Source: Sphingomonas gellani
GTDB lineage: Bacteria; Pseudomonadota; Alphaproteobacteria; Sphingomonadales; Sphingomonadaceae
Reading direction: 5' to 3'
Assembly (NCBI RefSeq): GCF_900110035.1
Contig: NZ_FOCF01000007.1
Span: 124,001 to 188,000, forward strand
DNA length: 64,000 bases
Shown piece after piece: positions 8,459 to 18,079 of the stretch; within the stretch, counting starts at the first letter, position 1, and each line of letters opens with the position of its first letter. Both the position numbers and the translations under genes were made by a program. The notes beneath the pieces were generated by a model. The model had not been told where the DNA came from, did no database searches, and saw nothing but the letters and a program-made list of their open reading frames with translations.

Positions 8459-9873
8459 AATTCCCATCCCTTGCGATAGTCTCTGTCCAGAAAGCGGTTC
8501 GCGTCGGGCAGGTTGGTGATCCGCCCCGAAGCGCCGTCATATTCGATCGGCTGGTCGGCCCGCAGCGCCACCATGCCGAGCAGCATGGTCTCGGTCAGCG
8601 GCACCGCGCTCGAGAAGGGCGACGATATCGCCTCTTCTCCGCGGATCGCGCGGATCCAGTTCATCTCGTGCCCGTCGCGGCCACCCTGGATGCGCGGCAG
8701 CGACACCGGGATCGCCGCGGCCCGCGCCTCCACCCCGTCGCCGATCAGCACCGGCTTTTCGCCATAGGTGTCGTGCATCAGCATGCCGCGGTCGCCGATA
8801 TACAGCACGCCGCCATCGGGGTTCATCCGCGCCGTCGCCGGCATCGCCACGGGCGTCGGCGGCATCAGGCCACCGTCGTACCAGGTCATCATCAGCGGCC
8901 CCGGCTTCGCCGCACCGAAGTGATAGGTGGTGATGTTGGCCAGCGGATAGCTGCCCAGGTCGGCCGGCGGCTTGCCGTCCCAAATATTGTCGTCACCGCC
9001 CCAGCGGCTGTGCCGCGTCTCGATCCGGGTCGGCAGGCCGGGTTGGAGCGCCCAGACCGGAAAGTCGACCAGATGCGCGCCCATGTCGCCCAGCGACCCG
9101 ATGCCGAACGGCACCCAGCCGCGCCAGTTGAAATGGGCGTAGTCGGGATTGTAGCCCCAGTCGACCGGCGCCGGTCCCAGCCACAGGCCCCAGTCCAGCG
9201 TGGCGGGCTTCGCCACCGCGGCGGGACGCGCCTCGCCCTGCGGCCAGACCGGGCGGTTGGTCCAGGCATGCACCTCGCTGACCCGACCGATCGCCCCGCC
9301 CCGGATCAGTTCCACGACGCGCCGGCCGTCATCGCCGGAATGGCCCTGATTGCCCATCTGGGTGACCAGCTTCGGATTGGCGCGCGCCAGGCCGAGCAGG
9401 GTGCGCCCCTCACGCACGGTATAGGTCAGCGGCTTCTGCACATAGACGTGGATGCCGCGTTCCATCGCCGCCTTCGCCGCCAGCGCGTGGTGATGGTCCG
9501 GGGTCGCGATCACCACCGCGTCGATGTCCTTGCGGGCGTCGAACATGCGGCGATAGTCCGCGAACTTCGTCGCGCGATCGTAAGCGGCCTTCAGCGGCTG
9601 CATCGCCGGTTTCGCCGCGCCCTTGTCGTCGACGAACGACTGCGCGACATGCGCGAAATCGACATCGGCCAGCGCGACGATGTTCTGGCTGGTCAGGCGG
9701 GACATGTTCTGCGCGCCCATGCCCCCCGCTCCGATCACGGCCAGGTTGACGCGGTCGCTCGCGGCGATGCGCCGCGCCGACGCCTGTCCCGGCAGGCCGA
9801 GCAGACCGGCTGTCGCCGTGGCGCCCGCCAGCCAGTCGCGCCGGGTGACACCGCCATCTTCGTTCGTCGCCAT
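8455..9873 (-). CDS. Gfo/Idh/MocA oxidoreductase with Tat signal
   Basis: The protein has a twin-arginine leader (TRRDWLAGATATAGLLG) and then the Rossmann motif IGAGGMGAQN. It continues with the family's CEKP-equivalent loop (VQKPLTYTVREG) and a C-terminal alpha/beta domain (GDMGAHLVDFPVWAL). Three start codons are close together. The ATG at 9873 has the best spacing from an AGGGG ribosome-binding site, and 9879 is the alternative. Tat export with bound NAD(H) is typical of glucose-fructose oxidoreductase relatives. The stop overlaps the DUF1080 start, so the two are coupled. A role in reducing or oxidising a keto-sugar in the periplasm is inferred from the cluster. Confidence 0.87.
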   Translation of the reverse strand: MATNEDGGVTRRDWLAGATATAGLLGLPGQASARRIAASDRVNLAVIGAGGMGAQNMSRLTSQNIVALADVDFAHVAQSFVDDKGAAKPAMQPLKAAYDRATKFADYRRMFDARKDIDAVVIATPDHHHALAAKAAMERGIHVYVQKPLTYTVREGRTLLGLARANPKLVTQMGNQGHSGDDGRRVVELIRGGAIGRVSEVHAWTNRPVWPQGEARPAAVAKPATLDWGLWLGPAPVDWGYNPDYAHFNWRGWVPFGIGSLGDMGAHLVDFPVWALQPGLPTRIETRHSRWGGDDNIWDGKPPADLGSYPLANITTYHFGAAKPGPLMMTWYDGGLMPPTPVAMPATARMNPDGGVLYIGDRGMLMHDTYGEKPVLIGDGVEARAAAIPVSLPRIQGGRDGHEMNWIRAIRGEEAISSPFSSAVPLTETMLLGMVALRADQPIEYDGASGRITNLPDANRFLDRDYRKGWEL

Positions 9874-9954
9874 CGCCATTCCCCTCAACAATCCGAACCG
9901 GACAGCGGCGGCCGACCCCGGCGGGGCCGACCATCCGCGCAGGCCGGAACCTAG

Positions 9955-11631
9955 CTAGGCATGCTTCATCTGCCGAACCGCATGGTCGGCCGCGCGGGCG
10001 GTCAGCGCCATGAAGGTCAGCGACGGATTGACGCAGGAGGCCGACGCCATCTGCGCGCCGTCGGTGACGTACAGGTTCGACGCCTCATGCGCCTGGTTCC
10101 AGCCGTTCAGCACCGACGCGCCCGGATCGCGGCCCATGCGCGCGCCACCCATCTCGTGGATGGCGTCGCCCGGCACATGCTCCCCTTCCGAACTGGTGAC
10201 GTTGGTCAGGCCCGCCCCGCGCAGCATCGCCTCGCCCTGCGTCCTTGCGTCGGCCATCATACGCAGTTCGTTCTCGCGGAACGTCACGTCGAAACGCATC
10301 AAGGGCACGCCGAACCGGTCGACCTTGTTCGCGTGGAGCGACACGCGATTGTCCTTGTAGGGCAGGCACTCGCCGAACGCGCCCATGCTGAACCGCCACG
10401 GCGCATATCCGCGCATGCCCTGCTTCATGGATGCGCCGAACCCGACCGGCGCCGCCGGATTGCGGAACGCGCTGCCCTGATAGCCGTAACCCCGCTTGAA
10501 CCCGACATTCTCCGCGCCATCGATGTTGCGAAACTTGGGGATGTATACGCCCCCCGGCCGGCGGCCATATTCGATGAGGTCGGTCATGCCGGGGATGTCG
10601 CCCTCCACCCCGACGCGGAAGATGTGGTCCATGACATACCGGCCCAGCGTACCGCTGCGGTCGAAATAGCTCTGGCCGCTGCCGGCCGGACGCGAATTCA
10701 TCATGATCTGCGTGGAGGCCATGGCGGATGCGCACAGGAACACCAGATCGGCGTTCACCACCTGCGCCTGGCCCGTCTTCGAATCGACGTAGCGCACGCC
10801 CGTCACCCGCTTGCGCGCCGTGTCATATTCCAGGTTGGTGACCACCGCATCCGATTGCAGCGTCAGCCGCCCGGTGGCGCGCGCCGCGGGCAGCGTCACC
10901 GCCTGGGTCGAGAAATACGCGCCGAACGAACACCCGTTACCGCACTGGTTGCGGAACTGGCACTTGGTCCGGTTCTGGTCGGGCTTGTCCTCCGTGATGT
11001 TGGACAGGCGCGTGTGGATCAGCTTGCGGCCCGGAAACTTGCTCTCCAGCCGCCCCTTCAGCCATTGTTCGGCGACGTTCATCGGCACCGGCGGCATGAA
11101 CTCGCTGTCGGGCAGATAAGGCAGGTTCTCGCGAGAACCGGACACGCCGATGTAATTCTCGACATATTTGTACCACGGCGCGACGTCGTCATAGCCGATC
11201 GGCCATTCGCCATCGATGCCGTCGCGCTTGTTCGCCTCGAAATCGGCGGGCGCCCAGCGGAAGCTCCAGCGACCCCAGATCAGCGACTTGCCCCCGACCG
11301 CGCCGGGACGGATCCAGTAGAACTTTTCGCCTTCGTCATAGGCGTACGGGTTCAGCCGGTCGTCATTGTAGAATTTCTGGTTGCTGGGCGCGACATAGCC
11401 GTGCCGCGCGATGAAGTAATCGCTCTCCACCAGCGCCTTGGGCATGATGTTGCGGGCAGGCACCTCATAGGCGGGCTTGCCGTCATAGGTATAGCCCTCG
11501 CCATGCTCGACCATCGCACCGCGATCGAGCATCAGCACGCGCAAACCCTTTTCGGTCAATTCCTTTGCCGCGAACCCGCCGCTGACGCCGGAGCCGATGA
11601 CGATCGCGTCGAACCTGTTGGTCGAAGCCAT
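9955..11631 (-). CDS. GMC-family FAD dehydrogenase (glucoside 3-dehydrogenase-like large subunit)
   Basis: The ATG at 11631 gives 558 residues beginning with the FAD dinucleotide motif (AIVIGSGVSGG) at residue 10. The GMC signatures are present, including GGKSLIWGRWSFR. The catalytic C terminus holds a His (DAIHEMGGARMG) and an Asn (CVNPSLTFMALTARAADH). No signal peptide is visible, so export would depend on the neighbouring Tat-signalled small subunit, as in gluconate and sorbitol dehydrogenases. A Cys-rich segment (CQFRNQCGNGCS) may bind an Fe-S cluster. The neighbours are a gluconate-dehydrogenase subunit 3 protein and a cytochrome c, the expected partners of a membrane-linked glucoside 3-dehydrogenase. 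Substrate is inferred. Confidence 0.88.
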   Translation of the reverse strand: MASTNRFDAIVIGSGVSGGFAAKELTEKGLRVLMLDRGAMVEHGEGYTYDGKPAYEVPARNIMPKALVESDYFIARHGYVAPSNQKFYNDDRLNPYAYDEGEKFYWIRPGAVGGKSLIWGRWSFRWAPADFEANKRDGIDGEWPIGYDDVAPWYKYVENYIGVSGSRENLPYLPDSEFMPPVPMNVAEQWLKGRLESKFPGRKLIHTRLSNITEDKPDQNRTKCQFRNQCGNGCSFGAYFSTQAVTLPAARATGRLTLQSDAVVTNLEYDTARKRVTGVRYVDSKTGQAQVVNADLVFLCASAMASTQIMMNSRPAGSGQSYFDRSGTLGRYVMDHIFRVGVEGDIPGMTDLIEYGRRPGGVYIPKFRNIDGAENVGFKRGYGYQGSAFRNPAAPVGFGASMKQGMRGYAPWRFSMGAFGECLPYKDNRVSLHANKVDRFGVPLMRFDVTFRENELRMMADARTQGEAMLRGAGLTNVTSSEGEHVPGDAIHEMGGARMGRDPGASVLNGWNQAHEASNLYVTDGAQMASASCVNPSLTFMALTARAADHAVRQMKHA

Positions 11632-11654
11632 GATTGATCCTCTCCTCCGCGCGG

Positions 11655-12494
11655 TCAGAAACGCAGCGCGCGCAGCGTGTTGAAGCTGGTGGTGATGTCC
11701 GGCAGGTACGGTGCCGGCGCTTGATCGTTCTCGACATAGAAATGCCGCACGCCCGCCGCGCCCTTTTGCCGGAACAGCGCGGCAAAATCGATCGTCCCCT
11801 GTCCGACGGCGGCCATGCTGCGGTCCGCGCGCATGTCCTTGACGTGGAACGCGTAGATGCGGCGCCCCAGCCGGTCGATCAGCGCCGCCGGGTCCTGCCC
11901 CGCATGGACGGCCCAGTACAGGTCCAGTTCGACCTTCACCAGCGCGGGATCGGTTTCCTTCAGGAACCGCTCGTACAGGGTGTTCGCACCCGTGCCGACG
12001 AACTCGAAATCGTGATTGTGGTATGCGAAGCCCAAGCCCGCCTTTTTCAGGTCGGTGGCGAAGCGGTTGAAATTGGGCAACGCCGCCGCCCATGCTTCGG
12101 GTGTGCGATGCTCGTCGGTCATGTAGGGCAGCACCACCGTATCCGCGCCCAGCGTCTTGGCCATGGCGACCGACCGGTCGAACTGGCCGAGCAGCGCGTC
12201 ATATCCGATATGGACGGAGGGCGCGCGCAGGCCCAGCCGATCCAGCGCCCCGCGCAGCATGGCGGGATCCATCGTGTCGTAACCGCCGCCGCCGAACTCG
12301 ACCTCCCGGTATCCGATCCGCGCCACCTGTTCGAGCGTCCCGACCGGGTCCTTCTGGAAGATGTCGCGCACGGTGTAGAGTTGCAGGCCGATCGCCTTCA
12401 ACCGTGCGGCCGCGGCGGTCGGAATGACCCGACCCGACAGGGCCAGGGCCGCGACGGCGCCAGCGCCGCCAAGCAGGGTTCGACGGTTCATCAT
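11655..12494 (-). CDS. TIM-barrel sugar isomerase/epimerase with Tat-like leader
   Basis: The 279-residue protein has the leader MMNRRTLLGGAGAVAALALSG followed by a xylose-isomerase-like TIM barrel. Typical strands and metal-binding residues are seen: IGLQLYTVRD, REVEFGGGG, then FAYHNHDFEF, VELDLYW and AFHVKDM. The start overlaps the upstream gene's stop (ATGA). This family (AP_endonuc_2/IolE-like) interconverts keto and aldo sugars or epimerises them. The export signal implies it acts with the dehydrogenase complex. It is one of three TIM-barrel proteins in the cluster; they are not close copies of each other, so each probably does a different step. Confidence 0.85.
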   Translation of the reverse strand: MMNRRTLLGGAGAVAALALSGRVIPTAAAARLKAIGLQLYTVRDIFQKDPVGTLEQVARIGYREVEFGGGGYDTMDPAMLRGALDRLGLRAPSVHIGYDALLGQFDRSVAMAKTLGADTVVLPYMTDEHRTPEAWAAALPNFNRFATDLKKAGLGFAYHNHDFEFVGTGANTLYERFLKETDPALVKVELDLYWAVHAGQDPAALIDRLGRRIYAFHVKDMRADRSMAAVGQGTIDFAALFRQKGAAGVRHFYVENDQAPAPYLPDITTSFNTLRALRF

Positions 12495-13066
12495 GCGCTG
12501 TAGACCTTGTTGACCTTGGAATAGGGAAAGGCGCCGTTGTATTCGCCGGGCACCGGCAGATACTCGCGCTCCTGCGTGATGCCGATCTCGGACGTGTAGT
12601 ATCCGGTGATCACAAGCTGACGAAACGCCTCGAAGAAGGTGGCGCCCTTGGGCAGCTGATCGTTCATGGCGAGCGTCAGAAGCGCGTCCTGCTGCGCCGG
12701 CGTCGCCTGCGCGGCGGACACCCGGTAGTCCTTCAGGCTGCGCGCCTCGATCGCGGCCAGGCCGTCGAGGATCGGCACCCGGTCGTCCGGCGACCCCCAG
12801 TCGGCCAGCAGCTTTTCCAAAAAGGCCGGTACGCCGGCGGCGATCGCGCCGGGAGTGTCGGTGGTGGGAATGACCCGGTCGCTCAGCGCCGTCATCAGCG
12901 CGCGCTGGGCCGGCGTGAATACCGCCACGCTGGGCGGCCCCTCGCTGATGACCGGGATCTTGGACGCCTGGGCCGCGCCCGCCGCCCGCGCGATCGGCGC
13001 GAACACGCCGGTGCCGAACAGGGCGACCACGCCGGCAAGCGCGGTTCTACGATCGATCAATGCCAT
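12491..13066 (-). CDS. Gluconate 2-dehydrogenase subunit 3 family protein (GMC small subunit)
   Basis: The ATG at 13066 follows a GGAGGGAG ribosome-binding site and gives 191 residues. A twin-arginine leader (IDRRTALAGVVALFGTG) precedes a helical domain with LMTALSDRVIPTTDTPGA, AQQDALL and the C-terminal FFEAFRQLVITGYYTSEIG segment characteristic of the family. Such subunits carry the GMC catalytic subunit through the Tat system and help electron transfer. Its presence two genes from the GMC gene supports a heteromeric periplasmic dehydrogenase. It is coupled by ATGA to the TIM-barrel gene downstream. Confidence 0.87.
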   Translation of the reverse strand: MALIDRRTALAGVVALFGTGVFAPIARAAGAAQASKIPVISEGPPSVAVFTPAQRALMTALSDRVIPTTDTPGAIAAGVPAFLEKLLADWGSPDDRVPILDGLAAIEARSLKDYRVSAAQATPAQQDALLTLAMNDQLPKGATFFEAFRQLVITGYYTSEIGITQEREYLPVPGEYNGAFPYSKVNKVYSA

Positions 13067-13095
13067 TCTCCCTCCACACCCGCGCGATCGTGGCA

Positions 13096-13114
13096 CCGGG
13101 CGATGTCCGCCCGG
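13096..13114. repeat. Inverted repeat in the 142-bp gap inside the sugar cluster
   Basis: CCGGGCG and CGCCCGG are separated by 5 bases. The hairpin has no T-tract on either strand. It sits between the stop at 13209 and the start at 13066, the largest gap in the cluster, so it may partly terminate or set relative expression of the two halves. Confidence 0.3.
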
Positions 13115-13208
13115 ATGCAGCGATGGGACGCGGGCGAACCACGATATTCTCTCGGAAACGGTGCAGGCGACCGGCGCGGCGCCCTCCCCACGCGTGCACC
13201 GACCCCGC

Positions 13209-14120
13209 TCATGCGATGTCGATCGCGCGATAGGCGGCGATCAGCCGATCCTCGCCCGCGCGGCCCTTGACGGAATTGCCGTGCTCCATGCCGATCACCC
13301 CGGCATAGCGGCGCTGGCGCAACCACTGCACGATGCTGCGATAGTTGATCTCGCCGGTCCCCGGCTCGTTGCGGCCGGGATTGTCGCCGAACTGGATGTA
13401 GCCGATCTCGTTCCAGCACGTGTCCAGCGTGGGGATCAGGTTCCCGGACTGGATTTGCTCGTGATACAGGTCGGCCAGGATCTTCACGCCCGGACTGTTC
13501 ACGCCGCGCGCGACGGCATAGCCCTGCGCGATGCTCTGCATGTACACGCCCGGATGGTTGGTGCGCGTGTTCAGCGGCTCCATCACCACCGCGATGCCAT
13601 GAGGCGCGACGATGTCGCCGGCGCTGCGCATCAGGTCGATCACGCGCGCGGTCTGGATGTCGACCGGCACCCGGGGATCGAGGAAGCCCGTGACCACCGT
13701 CATGCGCGTCGCGTGCAGCCGCTTCGCGACATCGACGGCGCTGCGCATGTCCGCCAGGAACGCCTCGCGCTCCGCCCCGTCGACGGTCCCGAACACCGGC
13801 CGCGACTGGCCCCAGTTCGGCATGCTGGCGACGAACACGCCCATGGTCATGCCGCGCTGTTGCAGGGCGCGCGCCATGCTTTCCTGCTCCGCCACCGGCC
13901 GACCGCGCGCCTCGTTGTCTTCCCACGCGGTGAAGCCCTGATCGGCGGCAAAGGCGATCTGTTCCAAGAGCCCGCCACGGCTGGCGAAGCTGCCCTGGTG
14001 CGGCGCGAAGCCGAGGGAGAAGCGCGCCGCGTTGGACCCTTCGCGCCGCGCAAGGCCCGCGCTCGCCGCAATGGGCGCGGCCGCGCCAACGGCCAGAACG
14101 GTGCGGCGCGAGAAGGTCAT
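13209..14120 (-). CDS. TIM-barrel isomerase, hydroxypyruvate isomerase-like, Tat leader
   Basis: The protein of 303 residues begins with [20 protein letters not shown], a Tat-type leader. The barrel that follows has [49 protein letters not shown] and [20 protein letters not shown]. The last pattern is typical of hydroxypyruvate isomerase and related sugar epimerases. The C-terminal IGMEHGNS strand supplies the final metal-ligand Glu. It is 13 bp downstream of the cytochrome c gene. It likely acts on a keto-sugar released by the dehydrogenase pathway. The exact substrate is not visible. Confidence 0.85.
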   Translation of the reverse strand: MTFSRRTVLAVGAAAPIAASAGLARREGSNAARFSLGFAPHQGSFASRGGLLEQIAFAADQGFTAWEDNEARGRPVAEQESMARALQQRGMTMGVFVASMPNWGQSRPVFGTVDGAEREAFLADMRSAVDVAKRLHATRMTVVTGFLDPRVPVDIQTARVIDLMRSAGDIVAPHGIAVVMEPLNTRTNHPGVYMQSIAQGYAVARGVNSPGVKILADLYHEQIQSGNLIPTLDTCWNEIGYIQFGDNPGRNEPGTGEINYRSIVQWLRQRRYAGVIGMEHGNSVKGRAGEDRLIAAYRAIDIA

Positions 14121-14133
14121 GCGCCCAGCGTCC

Positions 14134-14502
14134 TCACTTGCCGCCCTGTGCCTTCAGAAAGGCGATGATCGCGGCACGTTTGACCGGGTCGGCCATGCCG
14201 AACGGCATGCGCGTGCCCGGCACCTTCTTGGACGGGCTGGCCAGGAACTCGTTCAGCGTCGCCTCGTCCCAGCGCAGCTTCGACGCCTTCAGCGCGGGCG
14301 AATAGTTGAAGCCGGGCAGTGATGCCGCCGGGCGACCGACCACACCGTTCAGGTTCGGGCCGACCCCGTTGCGCCCGCCCTTGTCGACGGTGTGGCACGC
14401 CTTGCACGCGGCAAAGGCCGGCGGCGGCGCGGTCTGCGCAATGGCGGGCGCCGCGGCCAGCAAGGCCGCCGTTGCCGCCACAAGGCTGATGGTACGCTTC
14501 AT
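14134..14502 (-). CDS. Small periplasmic cytochrome c
   Basis: This 122-residue protein has a signal peptide ([22 protein letters not shown]). A single haem c site (ACKACHTV, CxxCH) lies at about residues 33-37, with a distal methionine candidate in GTRMPFGM near residue 98. [12 protein letters not shown] is the conserved loop of class I cytochromes c. The start overlaps the preceding oxidoreductase stop (ATGA). The most likely role is accepting electrons from the GMC dehydrogenase and passing them to the respiratory chain, which explains its place inside a sugar operon. Confidence 0.92.
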   Translation of the reverse strand: MKRTISLVAATAALLAAAPAIAQTAPPPAFAACKACHTVDKGGRNGVGPNLNGVVGRPAASLPGFNYSPALKASKLRWDEATLNEFLASPSKKVPGTRMPFGMADPVKRAAIIAFLKAQGGK

Positions 14503-15644
14503 ACACTCTCTCCAGGATCGATACTGGTCCATTTGTGGTCCGCCGCCGCGTTGGCAACGACCGCCTCGACGAATTGCATGGTGCGCAGGCCGTCCGCGAC
14601 ACCGGGAAAGCCGGCGCCCGCCTCGCCACGAATCGCCGCCGCGAAGCCACGATACAGGTTGGCGAACGCCTCCACATAGCCCTCCGGATGCCCGGCCGGC
14701 GTGCGCAGCATCCGGGTGGCACCCTCGCTCAGGCCAGGTCCGCCCGCACGCAGCACCTCGATCGGGCGGTCCAGCCAGCGCAGCGTCAGCGTGTTGGGCT
14801 CCATCTGCGCCCATTCCAGCCCGCCCAGTTCGCCATGGATGCGCAGCTTCAGGCCGTTCTCCTCGCCCGCGGCCACCTGGCTCGCCTTCAGCGTGCCGCG
14901 CGCATCGCCGTCGAAGCGGATCAACGCGCCGACATCGTCGTCCAGCCGCCGTCCGGGAACGTGGATCGCCAGATCGGCGGACACCGATCGCGCGCGCAGT
15001 CCGGAGACATGCTCCGCCAAGTGAAAGGCGTGCGTGCCGATATCGCCCAGGCACCCGCCCAGCCCGGCACGCGCCGGGTCGGTCCGCCATTCGGCCTGCT
15101 TGTTGCCGTCGCTGTCGATCGGCCGGCTGAGCCAGCCCTGGAGATACTCGACCTGCACCAGCCGGATCGTACCCAGCTCGCCGCGCGCGATGCGGGCGCG
15201 CGCCTCCTCCACCATCGCGTAACCGCTATAGGTGAAGGCCAGCGCGAACAGCCGCCCGCTCGCCTCGGCCGCGGCGGCGATCGCCTTCGCCTCTGCCACG
15301 CTCATCGCCATCGGCTTTTCGCAAAAGACGTGGAATCCCGCTTCCAGCGCCGCGATCGCCATCGGCGCGTGGAGGTGGTTGGGCGTCACGATCGCCAGCG
15401 CGTCGATGCGCTTGTCGGCCGGCAGCGCGCGCTCGCCCGCCAGCATCGCATCCAGAGAGGCATAGGTGCGGGCCGGGTCCAGCCCGAGTTGTTCGCCGGT
15501 GCGCGCATTGCGGCCCGCATCGGTGCTGAACGCCCCCGCAGTCAGCCGCCACGCGCCGTCCAGCGCCGCCGCCATGCGATGGATCGCACCGATGAACGCG
15601 CCCTCGCCGCCGCCCACCATGCCGAGCCGGAGTGGCTGCACCAT
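14499..15644 (-). CDS. Gfo/Idh/MocA family oxidoreductase, cytosolic
   Basis: The ATG at 15644 shares a base with the upstream stop (TGATG) and gives 381 residues without signal peptide. The N terminus has the nucleotide-binding motif [25 protein letters not shown] is the family's conserved lysine motif. The C-terminal domain has [14 protein letters not shown], where the His is usually catalytic. Related proteins oxidise or reduce sugars and inositols using NAD(P). As a cytosolic counterpart of the Tat-exported paralogue at the other end of the cluster, it may reduce an imported 3-keto-sugar. The stop overlaps the cytochrome c start. Confidence 0.88.
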   Translation of the reverse strand: MVQPLRLGMVGGGEGAFIGAIHRMAAALDGAWRLTAGAFSTDAGRNARTGEQLGLDPARTYASLDAMLAGERALPADKRIDALAIVTPNHLHAPMAIAALEAGFHVFCEKPMAMSVAEAKAIAAAAEASGRLFALAFTYSGYAMVEEARARIARGELGTIRLVQVEYLQGWLSRPIDSDGNKQAEWRTDPARAGLGGCLGDIGTHAFHLAEHVSGLRARSVSADLAIHVPGRRLDDDVGALIRFDGDARGTLKASQVAAGEENGLKLRIHGELGGLEWAQMEPNTLTLRWLDRPIEVLRAGGPGLSEGATRMLRTPAGHPEGYVEAFANLYRGFAAAIRGEAGAGFPGVADGLRTMQFVEAVVANAAADHKWTSIDPGESV

Positions 15645-16708
15645 CACGCCGCGCCCTTGTCCAGACCGAGCAGCGACCGGATCGCGGCTTGGTCGACGCC
15701 GCTGGCCGCGAAGTCGTCGAAAGGCCGCTCGGTCAGGCGGATGATGTGGTCGCGGATGAACGGCGCCCCTTCGCGCGCGCCATCCTCGGCCCGCTTCAGC
15801 GCGCATTCCCATTCGATCACGGCCCAGCCGCGATAGCCATATTGGGCCAGCTTGCTGAACACGCCGCCGAAATCGACCTGTCCGTCGCCCGTCGACCGGA
15901 ACCGGCCGGCGCGGTTCACCCAGCTCTCATACCCGCCATAGACGCCCGACCGCCCCGTCGGATTGAACTCCGCATCCTTGACGTGGAAGCACGCGATCCG
16001 CTCGTGATAGCGATCGATGAAGTCGAGATAGTCGAGCTGCTGGAGCACGAAATGCGACGGGTCGAACAGCAGGCGCGCGCGCGGATGATGGTCGACCGCG
16101 TCCAGAAACCGTTCCCAGCTGGCGCCGTCATGCACGTCCTCGCCGGCATGAACCTCGAACGCGCAATCGACACCGGCGTCCTCGAACACGTCGAGGATGG
16201 GCGTCCAGCGCCGCGCCAACTCCGCGAACGCTTCCTCGACCAGCCCCGCCGGCCGCTGCGGCCAGGGATAGACATAGGGCCAGGCCAGCGCCCCGCAAAA
16301 GGTCGCATGCGCCGACAGGCCCAGATTGGCGCTAGCCCTGGCCGCCAGCTTGACCTGCTCCACCGCCCATGCCTGCCGCGCGGCGGGCTTGCCGTGCAGC
16401 TCTGCCGGCGCGAACCCGTCGAACAGCGCGTCATAGGCCGGATGCACCGCGACCAGCTGACCCTGGATATGCGTCGACAGCTCCGTCGGCTCCACGCCGA
16501 ACCGGGCGAGTCGGCCGCGCAGGTCGTCGCAATAATCCTTGCTCTCCGCCGCCGCCTTCAGGTCGATCAGGCGCGGATCGCACGGGATCTGCACCCCGAC
16601 ATAGCCGAGGCCCGACGCCCATTCGGCCAGATGGTCCAGCGTGTCGAACGGCGCCGCATCGCCCAGGAACTGCGCCAGGAAGATCGCCGGCCCCTTCATC
16701 CCGGTCAT
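15644..16708 (-). CDS. TIM-barrel sugar isomerase/epimerase, cytosolic
   Basis: The 354-residue protein has no leader, unlike its two cluster relatives. Barrel strands and ligands are seen in [63 protein letters not shown] and [10 protein letters not shown]. This set is typical of the large sugar phosphate isomerase/epimerase group that travels with Gfo/Idh/MocA genes. It is coupled on both sides (ATGA with the permease, TGATG with the oxidoreductase). This points to a cytosolic step immediately after import. Confidence 0.87.
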   Translation of the reverse strand: MTGMKGPAIFLAQFLGDAAPFDTLDHLAEWASGLGYVGVQIPCDPRLIDLKAAAESKDYCDDLRGRLARFGVEPTELSTHIQGQLVAVHPAYDALFDGFAPAELHGKPAARQAWAVEQVKLAARASANLGLSAHATFCGALAWPYVYPWPQRPAGLVEEAFAELARRWTPILDVFEDAGVDCAFEVHAGEDVHDGASWERFLDAVDHHPRARLLFDPSHFVLQQLDYLDFIDRYHERIACFHVKDAEFNPTGRSGVYGGYESWVNRAGRFRSTGDGQVDFGGVFSKLAQYGYRGWAVIEWECALKRAEDGAREGAPFIRDHIIRLTERPFDDFAASGVDQAAIRSLLGLDKGAA

Positions 16709-17955
16709 GCCCGCGCCTCCTCAGGGCGATTGCCGCGAAAGGTCAGCTGGAACAGGATCGCGATCAGCGCCGCTGCGATCGCGGGATACCACCACAGGTG
16801 GTGCCAGTCGGCGACGCTCGGCGTGGCCGGCAACTGCGCATACAGGATGCCGCCGATCTGCGCGCCCAGCAACATGCCCACGCCATAGGTGAACAGCGTC
16901 AGCATACCCTGCGCCTGCGCGTTAACCCCCTTCGGCGTAGCGATCGTGCCGGTGTAGATCGCGCCCGCGACGAAGAAGAAGTCGTAGCAAACGCCGTGCA
17001 GCGCCACGCCCAGATAGATCGCCCAAATCGAGCCGCCGCCGTCCCCGATCGCGAACAGCATGTAACGCAGCGCCCACGCCACCATGCCGACCAGCAGCAA
17101 CGGCTTCACACCGAAGCGACGGTACAGCCAAGGCATGGAGAACATGAAGGCGAGTTCGGACATCTGCCCGATTGCCATCGTGCCACCGACATTCTCGATC
17201 CCGGCACTGCCAATATAGGCGGAGGCATAGGCGTAATACATCGCCAGCGGGATGGAGATCAGCGTCGCGCAGACGATGAAGATCAGGAACGACCGCTGCC
17301 GCATCAATCCGAACGCGTCGACGCACAGCACCTGTCGCACCAGCCCTTCGCTCTGCGGCGCATCGGGTTCGACGTTGGGTAGCGTGAAGCTGTAGAAGCC
17401 GAGCGCGACCGACACCACGCCCGCCACCACGAAGATCTGGGGGCTGGCCGACAAGCCGGCCCAGCCGATGATCAGCCCCGCCGCGATCCAGCCCAGCGTT
17501 CCGAACGCACGGACGAAGGGAAACCGGTCCACCCGCTCGCCGAAACTCTTCAGCGCGATCGTGTTGGCGAGGCCGACGGTCGGCATGTACAGGATCATGT
17601 AGCCGAGCAGCAGCCAGACGAAGCTGTCGCCATGCCCCGGCGCCACCAGCGCGGGCAGCGCGAACAGGATCGCGCCGCCGACCAGGTGCAGGATCACCAT
17701 CAGCATCTTGGGGCTGAGATAGCGCGCGGCCGCCATGCCGAGCAGGAACGATCCGACGATGGAGGCGATGGGCCCGACGGAAAAGGCGTTGGCGATCAGG
17801 TTACCGATCCCGACCGTCTGCATCACCAGGCCCAGGGTCACGTTCCACGCGCCCCAAACGAAGAATTGCATGAACATCAATGCACTCAGGCGTGTCGTCA
17901 GCATCGACGAAGCCGATCGCTCGGTTCCCGGTAACACACCCTCGGCAGCGACCAT
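16705..17955 (-). CDS. MFS permease, nucleoside:H+ symporter (NupG-like) family
   Basis: The 416-residue protein has about 12 hydrophobic segments. Family features include the first helix LMFMQFFVWGAWNVTLG, the second-helix region GSFLLGMAAARYLS, and LGWIAAGLIIGW. The chosen ATG has GGGAGG eight bases upstream; a second in-frame ATG at 17904 is possible. NupG-type permeases next to Gfo/Idh/MocA and TIM-barrel genes generally import sugars or sugar derivatives, not nucleosides. It is the first gene of the ten-gene cluster and faces the divergent lacI-type gene across 124 bp that contain a palindrome. Confidence 0.88.
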   Translation of the reverse strand: MVAAEGVLPGTERSASSMLTTRLSALMFMQFFVWGAWNVTLGLVMQTVGIGNLIANAFSVGPIASIVGSFLLGMAAARYLSPKMLMVILHLVGGAILFALPALVAPGHGDSFVWLLLGYMILYMPTVGLANTIALKSFGERVDRFPFVRAFGTLGWIAAGLIIGWAGLSASPQIFVVAGVVSVALGFYSFTLPNVEPDAPQSEGLVRQVLCVDAFGLMRQRSFLIFIVCATLISIPLAMYYAYASAYIGSAGIENVGGTMAIGQMSELAFMFSMPWLYRRFGVKPLLLVGMVAWALRYMLFAIGDGGGSIWAIYLGVALHGVCYDFFFVAGAIYTGTIATPKGVNAQAQGMLTLFTYGVGMLLGAQIGGILYAQLPATPSVADWHHLWWYPAIAAALIAILFQLTFRGNRPEEARA

Positions 17956-18019
17956 CCGCGCATCCTCCCAGCAGTTTCGCCTGCTCTTCCTGTCCGAAGA
18001 CTATGGACCGGAAACGCGC

Positions 18020-18035
18020 ATGTAAAGGATTACAT
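18020..18035. promoter_or_regulatory. Perfect palindrome, probable LacI-family operator
   Basis: ATGTAAAGGATTACAT has perfect 6-bp arms (ATGTAA/TTACAT) around AGGA. It lies 64 bp upstream of the permease start and 44 bp upstream of the LacI-type gene. LacI-family operators are often TGTAA-N4-TTACA with a central CG; the centre here differs. The position would let the regulator control both the cluster and itself. Confidence 0.6.
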
Positions 18036-18079
18036 TCGCGCCTATCGACACATCCTCACACAGGCGACATGAAGGGGAG

